Positions 17,930 to 25,801 of a stretch of 64,000 nucleotides of DNA are shown here, in pieces (the first letter of the stretch is position 1; each line of letters starts with the position of its first letter). A program made the position numbers and the translations under genes. The stretch is from the NCBI GenBank assembly GCA_039586575.1, contig JBDHKD010000008.1, positions 1 to 64,000 of the forward strand. Reading direction: 5' to 3'. Below the pieces are notes generated by a model, which did no database searches, was not told where the DNA came from, and worked only from the letters and a program-made list of their open reading frames with translations. This DNA is from G020344215 sp039586575. GTDB taxonomy: Bacteria; Gemmatimonadota; Gemmatimonadetes; Palauibacterales; KS3-K002.

Positions 17930-19797
17930 CTGGGCTCTCGCGGTTCGGGCGGCGGCGTGGGTACGCGCCGCATCTGCGTCACTAGCTGGCGGAACCGCGC
18001 ATCGCTACGAAGCGCGTCCCATGTGGGGTCGCTCTGCAGCGAGACGAGCTGGCGGTCAAGCGACTCGTGGGCACGCTCCAGGCGTTCCAGCGCCTCGTCG
18101 TGCCGCCCGAGCGAAGCGAGAGCCGCCGCGTAACTGACCTGTGATACCGACTCGCCGCGCCGCTCGCGCTGCTCGAGCTGCCCCAGCCGCCACTCCCAGT
18201 AGCCTCGACCACCTCGCTCCGCCACGGCTCGCTCCAACGCCGCGATCTCCGTTTCGCTGGCACCAGCGGCCCGGCCCGCACGCTCGCGCTGGACCTCGAT
18301 GGCGCCCTCGTAGTCACCATGGATCACGCGCAGACGCTCGAGCGCCTCCCAGGCCTCGCCCTGATCGCTGTCATGCTCTAGCGCCTGCCGCAGCATCATC
18401 TCCGCCTCCGCGTACTGGCCGTGGTCGATCATGAAGCGAGCGACGCGAACCTGGCGGGCCGCCGCTGGCGCGTCCTGCGTCTCGGCCTCGCGGGCCAGCG
18501 CGATTCGCCGCGCCTGGCGTCCGACCTCGGTGAAGGTCACCACCCAGTCTTCGGCGGCCGTGTCCAGCGAGTCGATGCGCAAGTCCAGTTTCACAACCTG
18601 GAGCTCCTCGCGCAGCGAGTCGGCGGCCTCCACCAACGCCCGATCGACCTCCGAGAGAATGGCGTGTGCCTCCGCTGACGTCTCGTCGAAGGTCAGCGCC
18701 CGCTCGGCCGCCTCCCGTGCGGCCGGCAAGTAGCCGAGGGCCCTGTCGGGCTGGCTCAAGCCCAGCAGCAGCTGGGAACTGGCGAGTCCGGTGTAGGCCT
18801 CGGCGTAGCTGGAGTCCTGATCCACCGCCTCCTGGTAGTAGCGGATCGCCTCCTCGTAACCTGCCACCGTCCCGCGCTGCTCTTCCCAGCGACCGCGCAG
18901 GTACGCCTCGTGCGCCTCGGGTTCGACCGGTGTGACCGAGGCGAGCCACGTCTCTTCCTCGGGCGCGAGCTCCGCCTCGATCTCCTGGGCGATCGCCTGT
19001 GCGACCTCCCGCTGCAGAGCGATGACGTCGGCGAAATCACGCTCGTAGCTCTTCGACCACAGATGGGTATCCGACGGCCCGTGGATGAGCTGCACGGTGA
19101 TCCGTACCTCGTCAGCGACCCGCAGCACCGAGCCCTCGACGACCCCATCGACCGCCAACTCCTCAGCGATCTGCGGGATCGACTTGGTGCTGCCCGCGTA
19201 ACCCATCACCGTCGTGCGCGAGACCACCCTGAGGGCAGAGAGCTGGCTGAGCTGCGAGACCACCGCCTCGTGCATGCCAGCCGAGAAATAGTCCGGCTCT
19301 CCACCCTCGGAGTAATTCTCGAACGGCAAGACGGCCAGCGAACGGATCGCCGCACCGGGATCGGCTGTCACCGGGACTACCGGCGCATCGGTCGACGAAC
19401 GCGCCGTACCGCTTCCCTGTTGCCGCGCCGGAATCATCATCCACCAGGCGAGGACCGCGGCAACGATCAATGTCAGCAAGAGGAACGCTACCCGCGGGAG
19501 AAGGCTACCCGGCCGACCGCGCCGCCCCGGCTCGGCCGCCGGGCTCTCGGTCCGGCGGATGCCCTGCGGCGTGATCTCATAGATCCAGGCCAGCGCGATG
19601 ACGATGGGAAAGCCGACCAGCGTCAGCACGACCAACAGCCGCAGCGCCGACTCGGGCGCGCCGAACGCCGGGAAGACGATCTCGCCCAGCTGCAGCAACA
19701 CGAAGGCCACCGCGGCGTAGGCGATCGCCGCACGCCAGACGTGCCGCCGCTGCAGCTCCGACAGGAACAGTCCGAGGCGCGAGGGCCGCTCGTTCAT
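17926..19797 (-). CDS. Membrane-anchored TolB-N / TPR protein
   Basis: A 623-residue protein. The N-terminus (FLSELQRRHVWRAAIAYAAVAFVLLQ and later AWIYEITPQGIRRT) is a conserved three-helix membrane module often fused to regulators in this type of organism; another helix lies at about residues 100-122. Next comes a FlgO/TolB-N-like domain (SLAVLPFENYSEGGEPDYF... VVEGSVLRVADEVRIT...LWSKSYERD) and then several TPR units to the C-terminus. The role is probably scaffold or sensor; no catalytic motif is visible. The ATG at 19797 follows AAGGGAGAACG; a longer frame to 20046 overlaps the divergent gene and is rejected. Its 3' end overlaps the patatin gene's end by four bases. Confidence 0.85.
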   Translation of the reverse strand: MNERPSRLGLFLSELQRRHVWRAAIAYAAVAFVLLQLGEIVFPAFGAPESALRLLVVLTLVGFPIVIALAWIYEITPQGIRRTESPAAEPGRRGRPGSLLPRVAFLLLTLIVAAVLAWWMMIPARQQGSGTARSSTDAPVVPVTADPGAAIRSLAVLPFENYSEGGEPDYFSAGMHEAVVSQLSQLSALRVVSRTTVMGYAGSTKSIPQIAEELAVDGVVEGSVLRVADEVRITVQLIHGPSDTHLWSKSYERDFADVIALQREVAQAIAQEIEAELAPEEETWLASVTPVEPEAHEAYLRGRWEEQRGTVAGYEEAIRYYQEAVDQDSSYAEAYTGLASSQLLLGLSQPDRALGYLPAAREAAERALTFDETSAEAHAILSEVDRALVEAADSLREELQVVKLDLRIDSLDTAAEDWVVTFTEVGRQARRIALAREAETQDAPAAARQVRVARFMIDHGQYAEAEMMLRQALEHDSDQGEAWEALERLRVIHGDYEGAIEVQRERAGRAAGASETEIAALERAVAERGGRGYWEWRLGQLEQRERRGESVSQVSYAAALASLGRHDEALERLERAHESLDRQLVSLQSDPTWDALRSDARFRQLVTQMRRVPTPPPEPREPS

Positions 19798-19925
19798 CGT
19801 TCTCCCTTCTCCCTCTCTATTATGAAGATGCAATTCGGGTCCCAAAGGATGCACGCTTGCACCTCCAAGGACAAGCGGGACGGCGCGCCCGTTAGCATCG
19901 CGCCGCAGCGCTCGGCGCTCCCCCC

Positions 19926-19953
19926 TGGAACAAACCCCCCTCCTCTGCGTATA
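19926..19953 (+). promoter_or_regulatory. ECF-like promoter copy 2 (TGGAAC-N16-CGTATA)
   Basis: TGGAAC at 19926-19931 and CGTATA at 19948-19953, spaced by exactly 16 bases as in the copy at 8456-8483. It sits about 50 bp upstream of small membrane protein paralogue B, giving a plausible short leader. TATACT overlaps the second hexamer, so a sigma-70 reading is possible. Confidence 0.6.
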
Positions 19954-20005
19954 CTGTGAACGGTATGTGAGCTGGGCTACACGACAAGCCGAGGGAGAAG
20001 GTCCT

Positions 20006-20347
20006 ATGTACTGGCGCGGATTGCCCGACAAGCTGCTGGCCGTCATCGGCCTGGCAATCGTCGTGATCGAGCTCTATGTCCTCGACCTCTCCCCCCAGCA
20101 CGCCCTGCTGCTCGCCTTCGGGGTCCTGCTGATCTACGTGGGAAGCTGGCGGTTGACCGGCCAGCTGCTGCACAAGCGCGAGAACCGGGCGCTGCGCGGC
20201 GAGATCCACAAGCTCATAGCGCTGACACGGGACCTGTACACGTACCGAACCAACGGCGACAGCGCGCGGTTGAAGGAGACCAAAGCGGCGCTGCGCGAGT
20301 CGCTGGAGCGTATCATCACGGCGGCGACGTACAAAGAAGACTCCTGA
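20006..20347 (+). CDS. Two-helix small membrane protein, paralogue B
   Basis: A 113-residue protein with two hydrophobic helices (LLAVIGLAIVVIELYVLDL and ALLLAFGVLLIYVGSWRLTG) and a charged C-terminal helical part (LRGEIHKLIALTRDLYTYR... LRESLERIITAAT). It is a paralogue of the gene at 9059-9448, with the LLIYVG-WRL and LRES-ER-I--A segments conserved. Function unknown. ATG at 20006 follows GAGGGAGAAGGTCCT, a strong ribosome site. It is monocistronic as far as can be seen and divergent from the TolB-N/TPR gene. Confidence 0.78.
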   Translation: MYWRGLPDKLLAVIGLAIVVIELYVLDLSPQHALLLAFGVLLIYVGSWRLTGQLLHKRENRALRGEIHKLIALTRDLYTYRTNGDSARLKETKAALRESLERIITAATYKEDS

Positions 20348-20400
20348 GCCAGCGCGCGGCTAGCGGCCTCTAGTCCACCCACCGAGCCTCTGCCAGTTTT

Positions 20401-20422
20401 GAGCCTGCGCTGACGCAGGCTC
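20401..20422. other. Perfect 9-bp hairpin without T-run
   Basis: GAGCCTGCG and CGCAGGCTC flank a CTGA loop, 54 bp after the stop of small membrane protein B. A TTTT lies before, not after, the stem on the plus strand, so this is not a standard intrinsic terminator in either direction. Confidence 0.45.
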
Positions 20423-20606
20423 GGCACCTGGTCGAGGTCCTCATACTCTGCTGACACACCTCCGTTTCCGTCGGACACGCGCCTAGGTAGGTCCAGCGCC
20501 AGATTTGGCGGCGGTGAGTGATTCCGAAGCGTCTCGGACCCGGCACGTTTCTTGTTCTCCGGCACCTCGTAAACGCTCCCCATGGACTTCCCGCCGGAGG
20601 TAGCCG

Positions 20607-21827
20607 ATGAAGTGCGCGAGAAGCATCACACCGATCCTCGTCTCGATGATTTCGCTTCTCCCGGCCCTCGCCGGGTGCTCCGATTCGACATCGCCTGCCG
20701 CCCTCCGCGTCTTCGGCGGGCCGAATGACCCGGCGCCCGACGGCAGCTACACCGACGCGATCGTCAGCCCCAACGGGATCGCCTCGCTGGAGCCTGTGAC
20801 GCTCGGCGGCGTGGAGCAGTGGATACTGATCCGCGGATACGACGTCGAGAATCCCGTGCTCATCTTCTTGCACGGTGGGCCTGGCAGTCCGGCCATCCCC
20901 TACGCCCGCTACTCGTTCGGCGGTTTGGAGCGACATTTCACGGTGGTGGTCTGGGACCAGCGAGGCTGCGGCAAGTCGTACCACGCGGGTATCGATCCCG
21001 GCTCGATCACGCTACCGCGATTGCTCGCCGATGCGCACGAGCTGATCACGATGATGAGCGAGCGCTTCGGCGTGGATAAGGTCTATCTGATGGGCCTCTC
21101 CTGGGGATCGCATCTCGGCACGATCATAGCCAGAGATCACCCAGAGCTTCTTCACGCCTACGTCGGTATCGGGCAGGCGGTTCACAGCCAGCGGGGCCTG
21201 AGGTTAGGCTACGAGGCAGCCCTCGACCGGGCGATCGAGCTCGGAGTCCAGGAGGCGATCGATCAGCTGTCCGCCATACAGACCGAGCCGAGTATCGCCT
21301 GGGACGACGCGGTCGTGGTGCAGGGCTGGCTCGAGGTGTTCGGTTACGGCGATCTTCATGACACGTCGCTCTACCCCGAGTTACTCGATTCGTTGAGGGC
21401 GGCGACCGAGTACACCGCACAGAACATCGCCAACGAGGATGCCTGGCAGGAGCTCTACGGTTCCTCGGTTCTCATCACAGACCAGGACTGGTTCTTCAAC
21501 CTCGACCTGCTGAGCGACGTCCCGCGCCTCGAGATCCCCGTTTACTTCATGGCCGGCCGATTCGACTACAAGACACCCACGGTCCTGGTCGAGGAATACT
21601 ACGCCGTCCTCGAGGCACCGGCGAAGCGGATCATCTACTTCGAGAACTCCGGCCACATCCCCAACATCGAAGAGCGGGAGGCGTTCCACAGCACGATGAT
21701 CGACGTTGTCTTGGCCGAAACGGCGTCAGCGTCATCGGCTAGCCGCCCCGCCCAACAGGGTGAGCGAGGGATCGTCCGGCTTCACGCCGCGCGGCTCGGT
21801 TGGGCTCCGCGCGAAATACCCACGTAA
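20607..21827 (+). CDS. Lipoprotein alpha/beta hydrolase, proline-iminopeptidase-like
   Basis: A 406-residue exported hydrolase. The signal peptide ends in the lipobox LAGC (Cys24). The alpha/beta-hydrolase part has the oxyanion motif HGGPG (residues 89-93), VVWDQRGCGKS (115-124), nucleophile Ser165 in GLSWGS, Asp320 in GRFDYKTP and His350 in ENSGHIPN, the catalytic triad of the S33 prolyl iminopeptidase family. It probably trims peptides or esters in the periplasm. The ATG at 20607 is preceded by CCGGAGGTAGCCG. The last 15 codons overlap the 3' end of the convergent methyltransferase-like gene, and the terminal 30 residues are unlike the family, perhaps a read-through extension. Confidence 0.88.
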   Translation: MKCARSITPILVSMISLLPALAGCSDSTSPAALRVFGGPNDPAPDGSYTDAIVSPNGIASLEPVTLGGVEQWILIRGYDVENPVLIFLHGGPGSPAIPYARYSFGGLERHFTVVVWDQRGCGKSYHAGIDPGSITLPRLLADAHELITMMSERFGVDKVYLMGLSWGSHLGTIIARDHPELLHAYVGIGQAVHSQRGLRLGYEAALDRAIELGVQEAIDQLSAIQTEPSIAWDDAVVVQGWLEVFGYGDLHDTSLYPELLDSLRAATEYTAQNIANEDAWQELYGSSVLITDQDWFFNLDLLSDVPRLEIPVYFMAGRFDYKTPTVLVEEYYAVLEAPAKRIIYFENSGHIPNIEEREAFHSTMIDVVLAETASASSASRPAQQGERGIVRLHAARLGWAPREIPT

Positions 21828-22360
21828 CGCGGGACCCGCGCGCGGTACCGCTCGTATTCTTCACCGAAGACCTCTAGCAGATGCTCCTCCTCGGTGAGCA
21901 CCATCATATGGAAGACCGCTGCCAGCAGAACGAGCGAGCCCACCATCTGCCAGGACGGCCAGAGCATCGTGTGCCCGATCATCGCCACACCGAACGCGAC
22001 ACACTGGGGGTTACGCGTCAAGCGATAGGGGCCGGACTGTCTCAACCCGTCCACCTTCAAGCCGTGCGATCGCCCGACGCCCAGCCGGAAAAAAGAAGCG
22101 AACGTGGCGAGCAGGCCGCCGGCGAACAGAACCCAACCTACCACCGCCACGACCTGAGCGACGCGGACGGCCGGCCATGCGGCGGGCAGGCGGACGTACG
22201 CCCAGTAGACCCAGAGAAGGATGGCCAGCCACTCGAGCGCGCTGCTCAGCAGGGTGAGCCGGCCTCTCCTTCGGTAGTCGCGTCTAACGATCACCCGAAA
22301 GATGACGAAGCCGGCGACGAGCACCAGGAAAGCCGATTGCAGATCCGCCACGATATCCAT
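21782..22360 (-). CDS. Isoprenylcysteine carboxyl methyltransferase (ICMT)-like membrane protein
   Basis: A 192-residue integral membrane protein with four to five helices. The C-terminal half carries LRQSGPYRLTRNPQCVAFGVAMIG and EEEHLLEVFGEEYERYRARVPRY, the SAM-binding pattern of the ICMT/phospholipid methyltransferase (PEMT) group. It probably methylates a membrane lipid or isoprenoid-type substrate. The ATG at 22360 follows AGAAGGACTGTGTGCG. It overlaps the convergent hydrolase gene by 46 bp at the 3' ends. The upstream lipoprotein gene on the same strand ends 117 bp away. Confidence 0.82.
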   Translation of the reverse strand: MDIVADLQSAFLVLVAGFVIFRVIVRRDYRRRGRLTLLSSALEWLAILLWVYWAYVRLPAAWPAVRVAQVVAVVGWVLFAGGLLATFASFFRLGVGRSHGLKVDGLRQSGPYRLTRNPQCVAFGVAMIGHTMLWPSWQMVGSLVLLAAVFHMMVLTEEEHLLEVFGEEYERYRARVPRYVGISRGAQPSRAA

Positions 22361-22477
22361 CGCACACAGTCCTTCTAATGTCAGCCTGACGAGTGCACCC
22401 CGGCGGACAACGGCAGCCGCCATCCACCGGGGTGCGAGGCGCACCGTACCATGGGGAGCTTCTTACGGTCCGGTGCG

Positions 22478-24049
22478 TTAACCGTCGATGCGGAGCCGTC
22501 CGCCGATGCGAAGGCCCTGCTCCTCGTAATCCACCCGGAGCCGGCCGTCTGCGCTCCCGGCGAGCAGCTCGCCGATGGCCTCAAACAGCCAAAGGTCCTC
22601 GCCCCGCGCATAGGTCGCAGCCACAGCGAGGATGCCGGCCAGCGCCCCCCCGCGTATCGACAGGAGCTCGTCCGGCGGACCACCGTCCTCGAGCGCCCAA
22701 GCGGGCGTCTGCCACGAGTCGGCCGACAGCGCGAGCTGGACGCCCAGATCGAGGCTACGGCCACTCGTCGCGATGACGATGTGGTCGCCGGCGCGCTGGA
22801 AGACTGGACCGCTGAACGTGGCGAAGGGGCTCCGGAACTCGATACCGTGTACGATACCGCCCGGCTCACCGATGTCTCGGGATCGCGGGATCGCCAGCCC
22901 CAACGACCGTCCCCAAACCTGCTCGGCCAGCCAGTCGCGGAGGTCAACGAGGGCGGCTTCCAAGCTCGCTGGATCACGTGCCTGGAAGACTGCCACGAAC
23001 TCGATCGCCCCCGCCTCTTCCCCCTCGAGTACGAGAGCGAGTCCGCGTTCGCCCAGCGTCTCGACGATATCCCGCTCGACGCTGCGTCCCGTTCGCGCCT
23101 CGAACTCGTCGACCCAGAAGTCGAAGTTGCGAAGCGGGCCGCGCGGATCACGTGCGGCCATCGTGCGCAGCCACGCCAGGCTCGCTTCCGCCTCAGTGCG
23201 GAACGATGAGACGAACAGGACATCACCCGGCAGGTTACCGGGGAGCGCGGCGGGCGGGCGCGACGACGCCAGCGCTCTCGTAACGGCCTCGGGAATGACC
23301 TCCCTGTCGAAGCCGATCCATCCGTTGGTCACGATCTGCCCGGCGACGACGTCGCGCCGGAAGCCCAGCACCTCAACCGCCTCCAGGTCCGAGCGAAAGA
23401 ACGCCGCCAGGGTTCCCGCCAAGCTCGAGCCCGCCAGCTCAGCGCGGACCCCCAGATATTCCCTCAGCGCGCGGGGGTGGAAGACGAAACGCGCCAGACC
23501 GCCCTCGGGAAGCCGTGCGTCAAGTTCCCCAAAATCGACGGCCAGGCGTAGCGAGGTCCCGTCCCCGGCAGCCGCTCGTTCCAGCAGCCGGGCCCGGCTC
23601 GGCGGGCCAACCCAGACGGCCCCCCGCTCCCAGACGACGGCCAGCTTCCCGCTCGCAGCGAGACGCGCCAGGGCGACCTGAGGGGAAGCCGGATCCAAGA
23701 CGGCGACGAACGCCGTCTCATACGAGCGCTCGTCGGCCACAAGTGCCAGAACCGCCCTCCGGCCGACGATCGCCGGGATGTCGTCCGTGGCAACTCCCAG
23801 CTCTTCCAGTATTCGGTCCTGCAGACGGGCCAACCGGGGAATCGCTCGCAGTTCGTCCCAGCGGCCGCCCACGTTTCGCAGTTCCACGGCGACCAGGGTG
23901 GACCGAGGCAGCAGGGCGATGAGATCTCCGGCCGCCGACTCAACGATCGACGGTGCCGGCGGTGGGCTCGGCGCATCGTCGCACGCGAGCCCCACGCCGA
24001 GCACCACGCCGAGCACCACGCAGACGAGTGTCGTCAGGTTCGCTCTCAT
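22478..24049 (-). CDS. Large lipoprotein, DUF3352-like
   Basis: A 523-residue predicted lipoprotein: signal peptide VVLGVVLGVGLAC with a LAC lipobox, then an acidic/proline-rich linker. The body opens with ALLPRSTLVAVELRNVGGRWDEL and repeats alternating strands and helices, including FDFWVDEFEARTGRSVERDIVETLGERGLALVLEG, a pattern I associate with DUF3352-type proteins of unknown function; this assignment is tentative. No catalytic motif is seen. The ATG at 24049 follows GAGGAGGTAAACC, a strong ribosome site. It lies 57 bp downstream of the slipin gene on the same strand and may be a third gene of that operon. Confidence 0.7.
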   Translation of the reverse strand: MRANLTTLVCVVLGVVLGVGLACDDAPSPPPAPSIVESAAGDLIALLPRSTLVAVELRNVGGRWDELRAIPRLARLQDRILEELGVATDDIPAIVGRRAVLALVADERSYETAFVAVLDPASPQVALARLAASGKLAVVWERGAVWVGPPSRARLLERAAAGDGTSLRLAVDFGELDARLPEGGLARFVFHPRALREYLGVRAELAGSSLAGTLAAFFRSDLEAVEVLGFRRDVVAGQIVTNGWIGFDREVIPEAVTRALASSRPPAALPGNLPGDVLFVSSFRTEAEASLAWLRTMAARDPRGPLRNFDFWVDEFEARTGRSVERDIVETLGERGLALVLEGEEAGAIEFVAVFQARDPASLEAALVDLRDWLAEQVWGRSLGLAIPRSRDIGEPGGIVHGIEFRSPFATFSGPVFQRAGDHIVIATSGRSLDLGVQLALSADSWQTPAWALEDGGPPDELLSIRGGALAGILAVAATYARGEDLWLFEAIGELLAGSADGRLRVDYEEQGLRIGGRLRIDG

Positions 24050-24106
24050 GGTTTACCTCCTCGTGCTGGCGCCGGATCGTCTTGCTCCCCTGCCTCTATG
24101 GTGCGC

Positions 24107-25219
24107 CTAGTCTTGCGGGCTCGCTGACGAAGCCTCGCTTTCGCCGCCTGCGCCCCGGCCGAACGCCGTCAAACCGCCCAGCGCTCCGAGGCCCATCGTC
24201 TCGACCGCAGTAGACGGCACGATGATCATCGAGCCCTTCTGCCTCAGGCCCTCGTACACCATGTTCATCGCCCGCAGGTGCAGGGCGACGGGGTTGTTAC
24301 GGTAGTGCTCCGACGCCTTGGCGAACTTCTCGGCGATCTCGGTCTCGGCGGTGCCGAGGATGATACGGCTCTGCCGTTCCCGTTCCGCCTGGGCCTGACG
24401 TGACATCGCGTCCTCCAGCCCCTTCGGGATGATGATGTCGCGGATCTCGACCGCGTGGGTCGTGATTCCCCAGGCGTTGGTCTTCTCCTCGAGTAGCTCC
24501 TGGATCTCGTGGCCCAGACGGTCCCGCTCGGAGAGCAGCACCGCGAGATCGTTCTTGCCGATCGCGTTGCGCAGCGCCGTCTGCGCCGACAGCACCACCG
24601 CCTCATCGAATCGCTCCACCTCCAGCACCGCCTTCTGCGCGTCCCACACCATCCAGAAGGCGATCGCGTCCACATTCACCGGAACCGTGTCGGCGGTCAG
24701 CGTCGTTTCGGCGCTGAAGTCGGTGACTCGAATCCGCTGGTCGACGAACTGCGCCACCTTGTCGATCACTGGCATCACTGCAAAGAGGCCCGACTTGCGA
24801 AGCCCGCGGAACTTGCCGAACCGCAACAGCACCGCCCGCTCCCACTGGTAGGCGATCTGGACCGACGGTGCCACCAGCAACGCGACGATCGCACTCGCCA
24901 GCAGGATCTCGCTCTCCGGCCGCAATTCCAGAAAGATCCACAGGCAGTCGGCGGTACCGAACACCACCACGGCCTCCCACATCTGAAACAGACGCAGCAC
25001 CACGATCAGCCCCAGTGCCGAGCCGAGCGAGAACGCTACGGCCAGCACGCTGAACGGATGCACGCTCAAGTGCACCACCAGCCCGCCGACGAAGAACGCC
25101 ACCAAGAGCAGCGCGTTCAGTGGCGCGAACCGGAAATCGGCCCGCATCGTCGTCGCGAATCGCTCCAGCGAGAGCTCGGCCAACCTTCCAGCTCGAGCGG
25201 TCTTCAACCTTCCGTTCAT
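24107..25219 (-). CDS. SPFH/Band 7 protein, slipin type
   Basis: A 370-residue membrane protein. Four hydrophobic helices precede the SPFH domain (about residues 30-125), more than the single hairpin of usual slipins. The SPFH/Band 7 core shows QWERAVLLRFGKFRGLRKSG, VDQRIRVTDF, TLTADTVPVNVDAIAFWMVWD and the coiled-coil EIRDIIIPKGLEDAMSRQAQAERER. Such proteins organise membrane microdomains or partner with NfeD proteases; no nfeD gene is adjacent. ATG 25219 starts two bases after the GntR stop and its AAAGGAGGAGTAGCG ribosome site lies inside the GntR gene, showing an operon. Confidence 0.9.
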   Translation of the reverse strand: MNGRLKTARAGRLAELSLERFATTMRADFRFAPLNALLLVAFFVGGLVVHLSVHPFSVLAVAFSLGSALGLIVVLRLFQMWEAVVVFGTADCLWIFLELRPESEILLASAIVALLVAPSVQIAYQWERAVLLRFGKFRGLRKSGLFAVMPVIDKVAQFVDQRIRVTDFSAETTLTADTVPVNVDAIAFWMVWDAQKAVLEVERFDEAVVLSAQTALRNAIGKNDLAVLLSERDRLGHEIQELLEEKTNAWGITTHAVEIRDIIIPKGLEDAMSRQAQAERERQSRIILGTAETEIAEKFAKASEHYRNNPVALHLRAMNMVYEGLRQKGSMIIVPSTAVETMGLGALGGLTAFGRGAGGESEASSASPQD

Positions 25220-25221
25220 CG

Positions 25222-25593
25222 CTACTCCTCCTTTCGCTGCCGCAGCCCCTCGAGCACCTCATCGAGGCTGAAACCGTAGCCCGAGGCGCGGGCCAGCAGC
25301 TCGGTCAGGATCTGGTCCAGCATCCGCTGCCGCTCCAAGGGATCGATCTCCGGCCGCACCGCGCCCACAAAGGTCCCCGACCCCTGCTGCGTATCCAGCA
25401 CGCCCTCGATCTCCATCTCCCGGTAGGCGCGAACGACCGTGTTGGGGTTGATCGACAGGTCCACCGCCAGCTGCCGTACCGTTGGCAGCCGGTCCCCCGG
25501 CTTCAGCACGCCCCGGGCGATCGCGAACCTCACCTGCTCGATGATCTGCCGGTAAAACGGCACCCCACTCTTCAGATCGATCAAAAAATCCAA
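25222..25593 (-). CDS. GntR-family transcriptional regulator, YtrA type
   Basis: A short regulator of about 123 residues, the YtrA kind with only a winged helix and a small C-terminal helix pair and no ligand domain. Motifs: SGVPFYRQIIEQVRFAIARGVLKPGDRLPTVRQLAVDL, then INPNTVVRAYREMEIEGVLDTQQGSGTFV. The start is taken as a TTG at 25593 (…DFLIDLKSG), which matches the family N-terminus; the frame extends to another TTG at 25623, but that would start inside the likely operator. It precedes the slipin gene by two bases and probably represses its own operon through the dyads at 25612-25649. Confidence 0.85.
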   Translation of the reverse strand: MDFLIDLKSGVPFYRQIIEQVRFAIARGVLKPGDRLPTVRQLAVDLSINPNTVVRAYREMEIEGVLDTQQGSGTFVGAVRPEIDPLERQRMLDQILTELLARASGYGFSLDEVLEGLRQRKEE

Positions 25594-25611
25594 GGCTCCA
25601 AGGTCCTCTAG

Positions 25612-25649
25612 TGTACTGTTCAACTATTGTACTAGTGCAATGATACAAT
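25612..25649 (-). promoter_or_regulatory. Probable GntR operator / promoter of the gntR-slipin operon
   Basis: Two TGTACT hexamers 16 bases apart (25612-25617 and 25628-25633), and a dyad ATTGTA-N12-TACAAT at 25626-25649, in an AT-rich patch directly upstream of a YtrA-type GntR gene. Such autoregulators typically bind GTACT-containing dyads. TACACT on the minus strand could be the -10 box. Confidence 0.55.
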
Positions 25650-25801
25650 CAGCCGCGGGCTCTGTCAACCCCGGCCCCAGTGCCCGGGGGGCCGCTGCCC
25701 GGAAACCGCACCGCGGCCGCGGCCGTAGTGGTGCTTGCGACAGCCGGCCGGCGCGACGCGCGCGCCGGAGCCCCAACCGGGCATCGGGAGCACTGGGGAC
25801 C

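Noticed and set aside
20401..20422. Hairpin as intrinsic terminator
   Set aside because: The T-run precedes the stem on the plus strand; no T-run follows on either strand.
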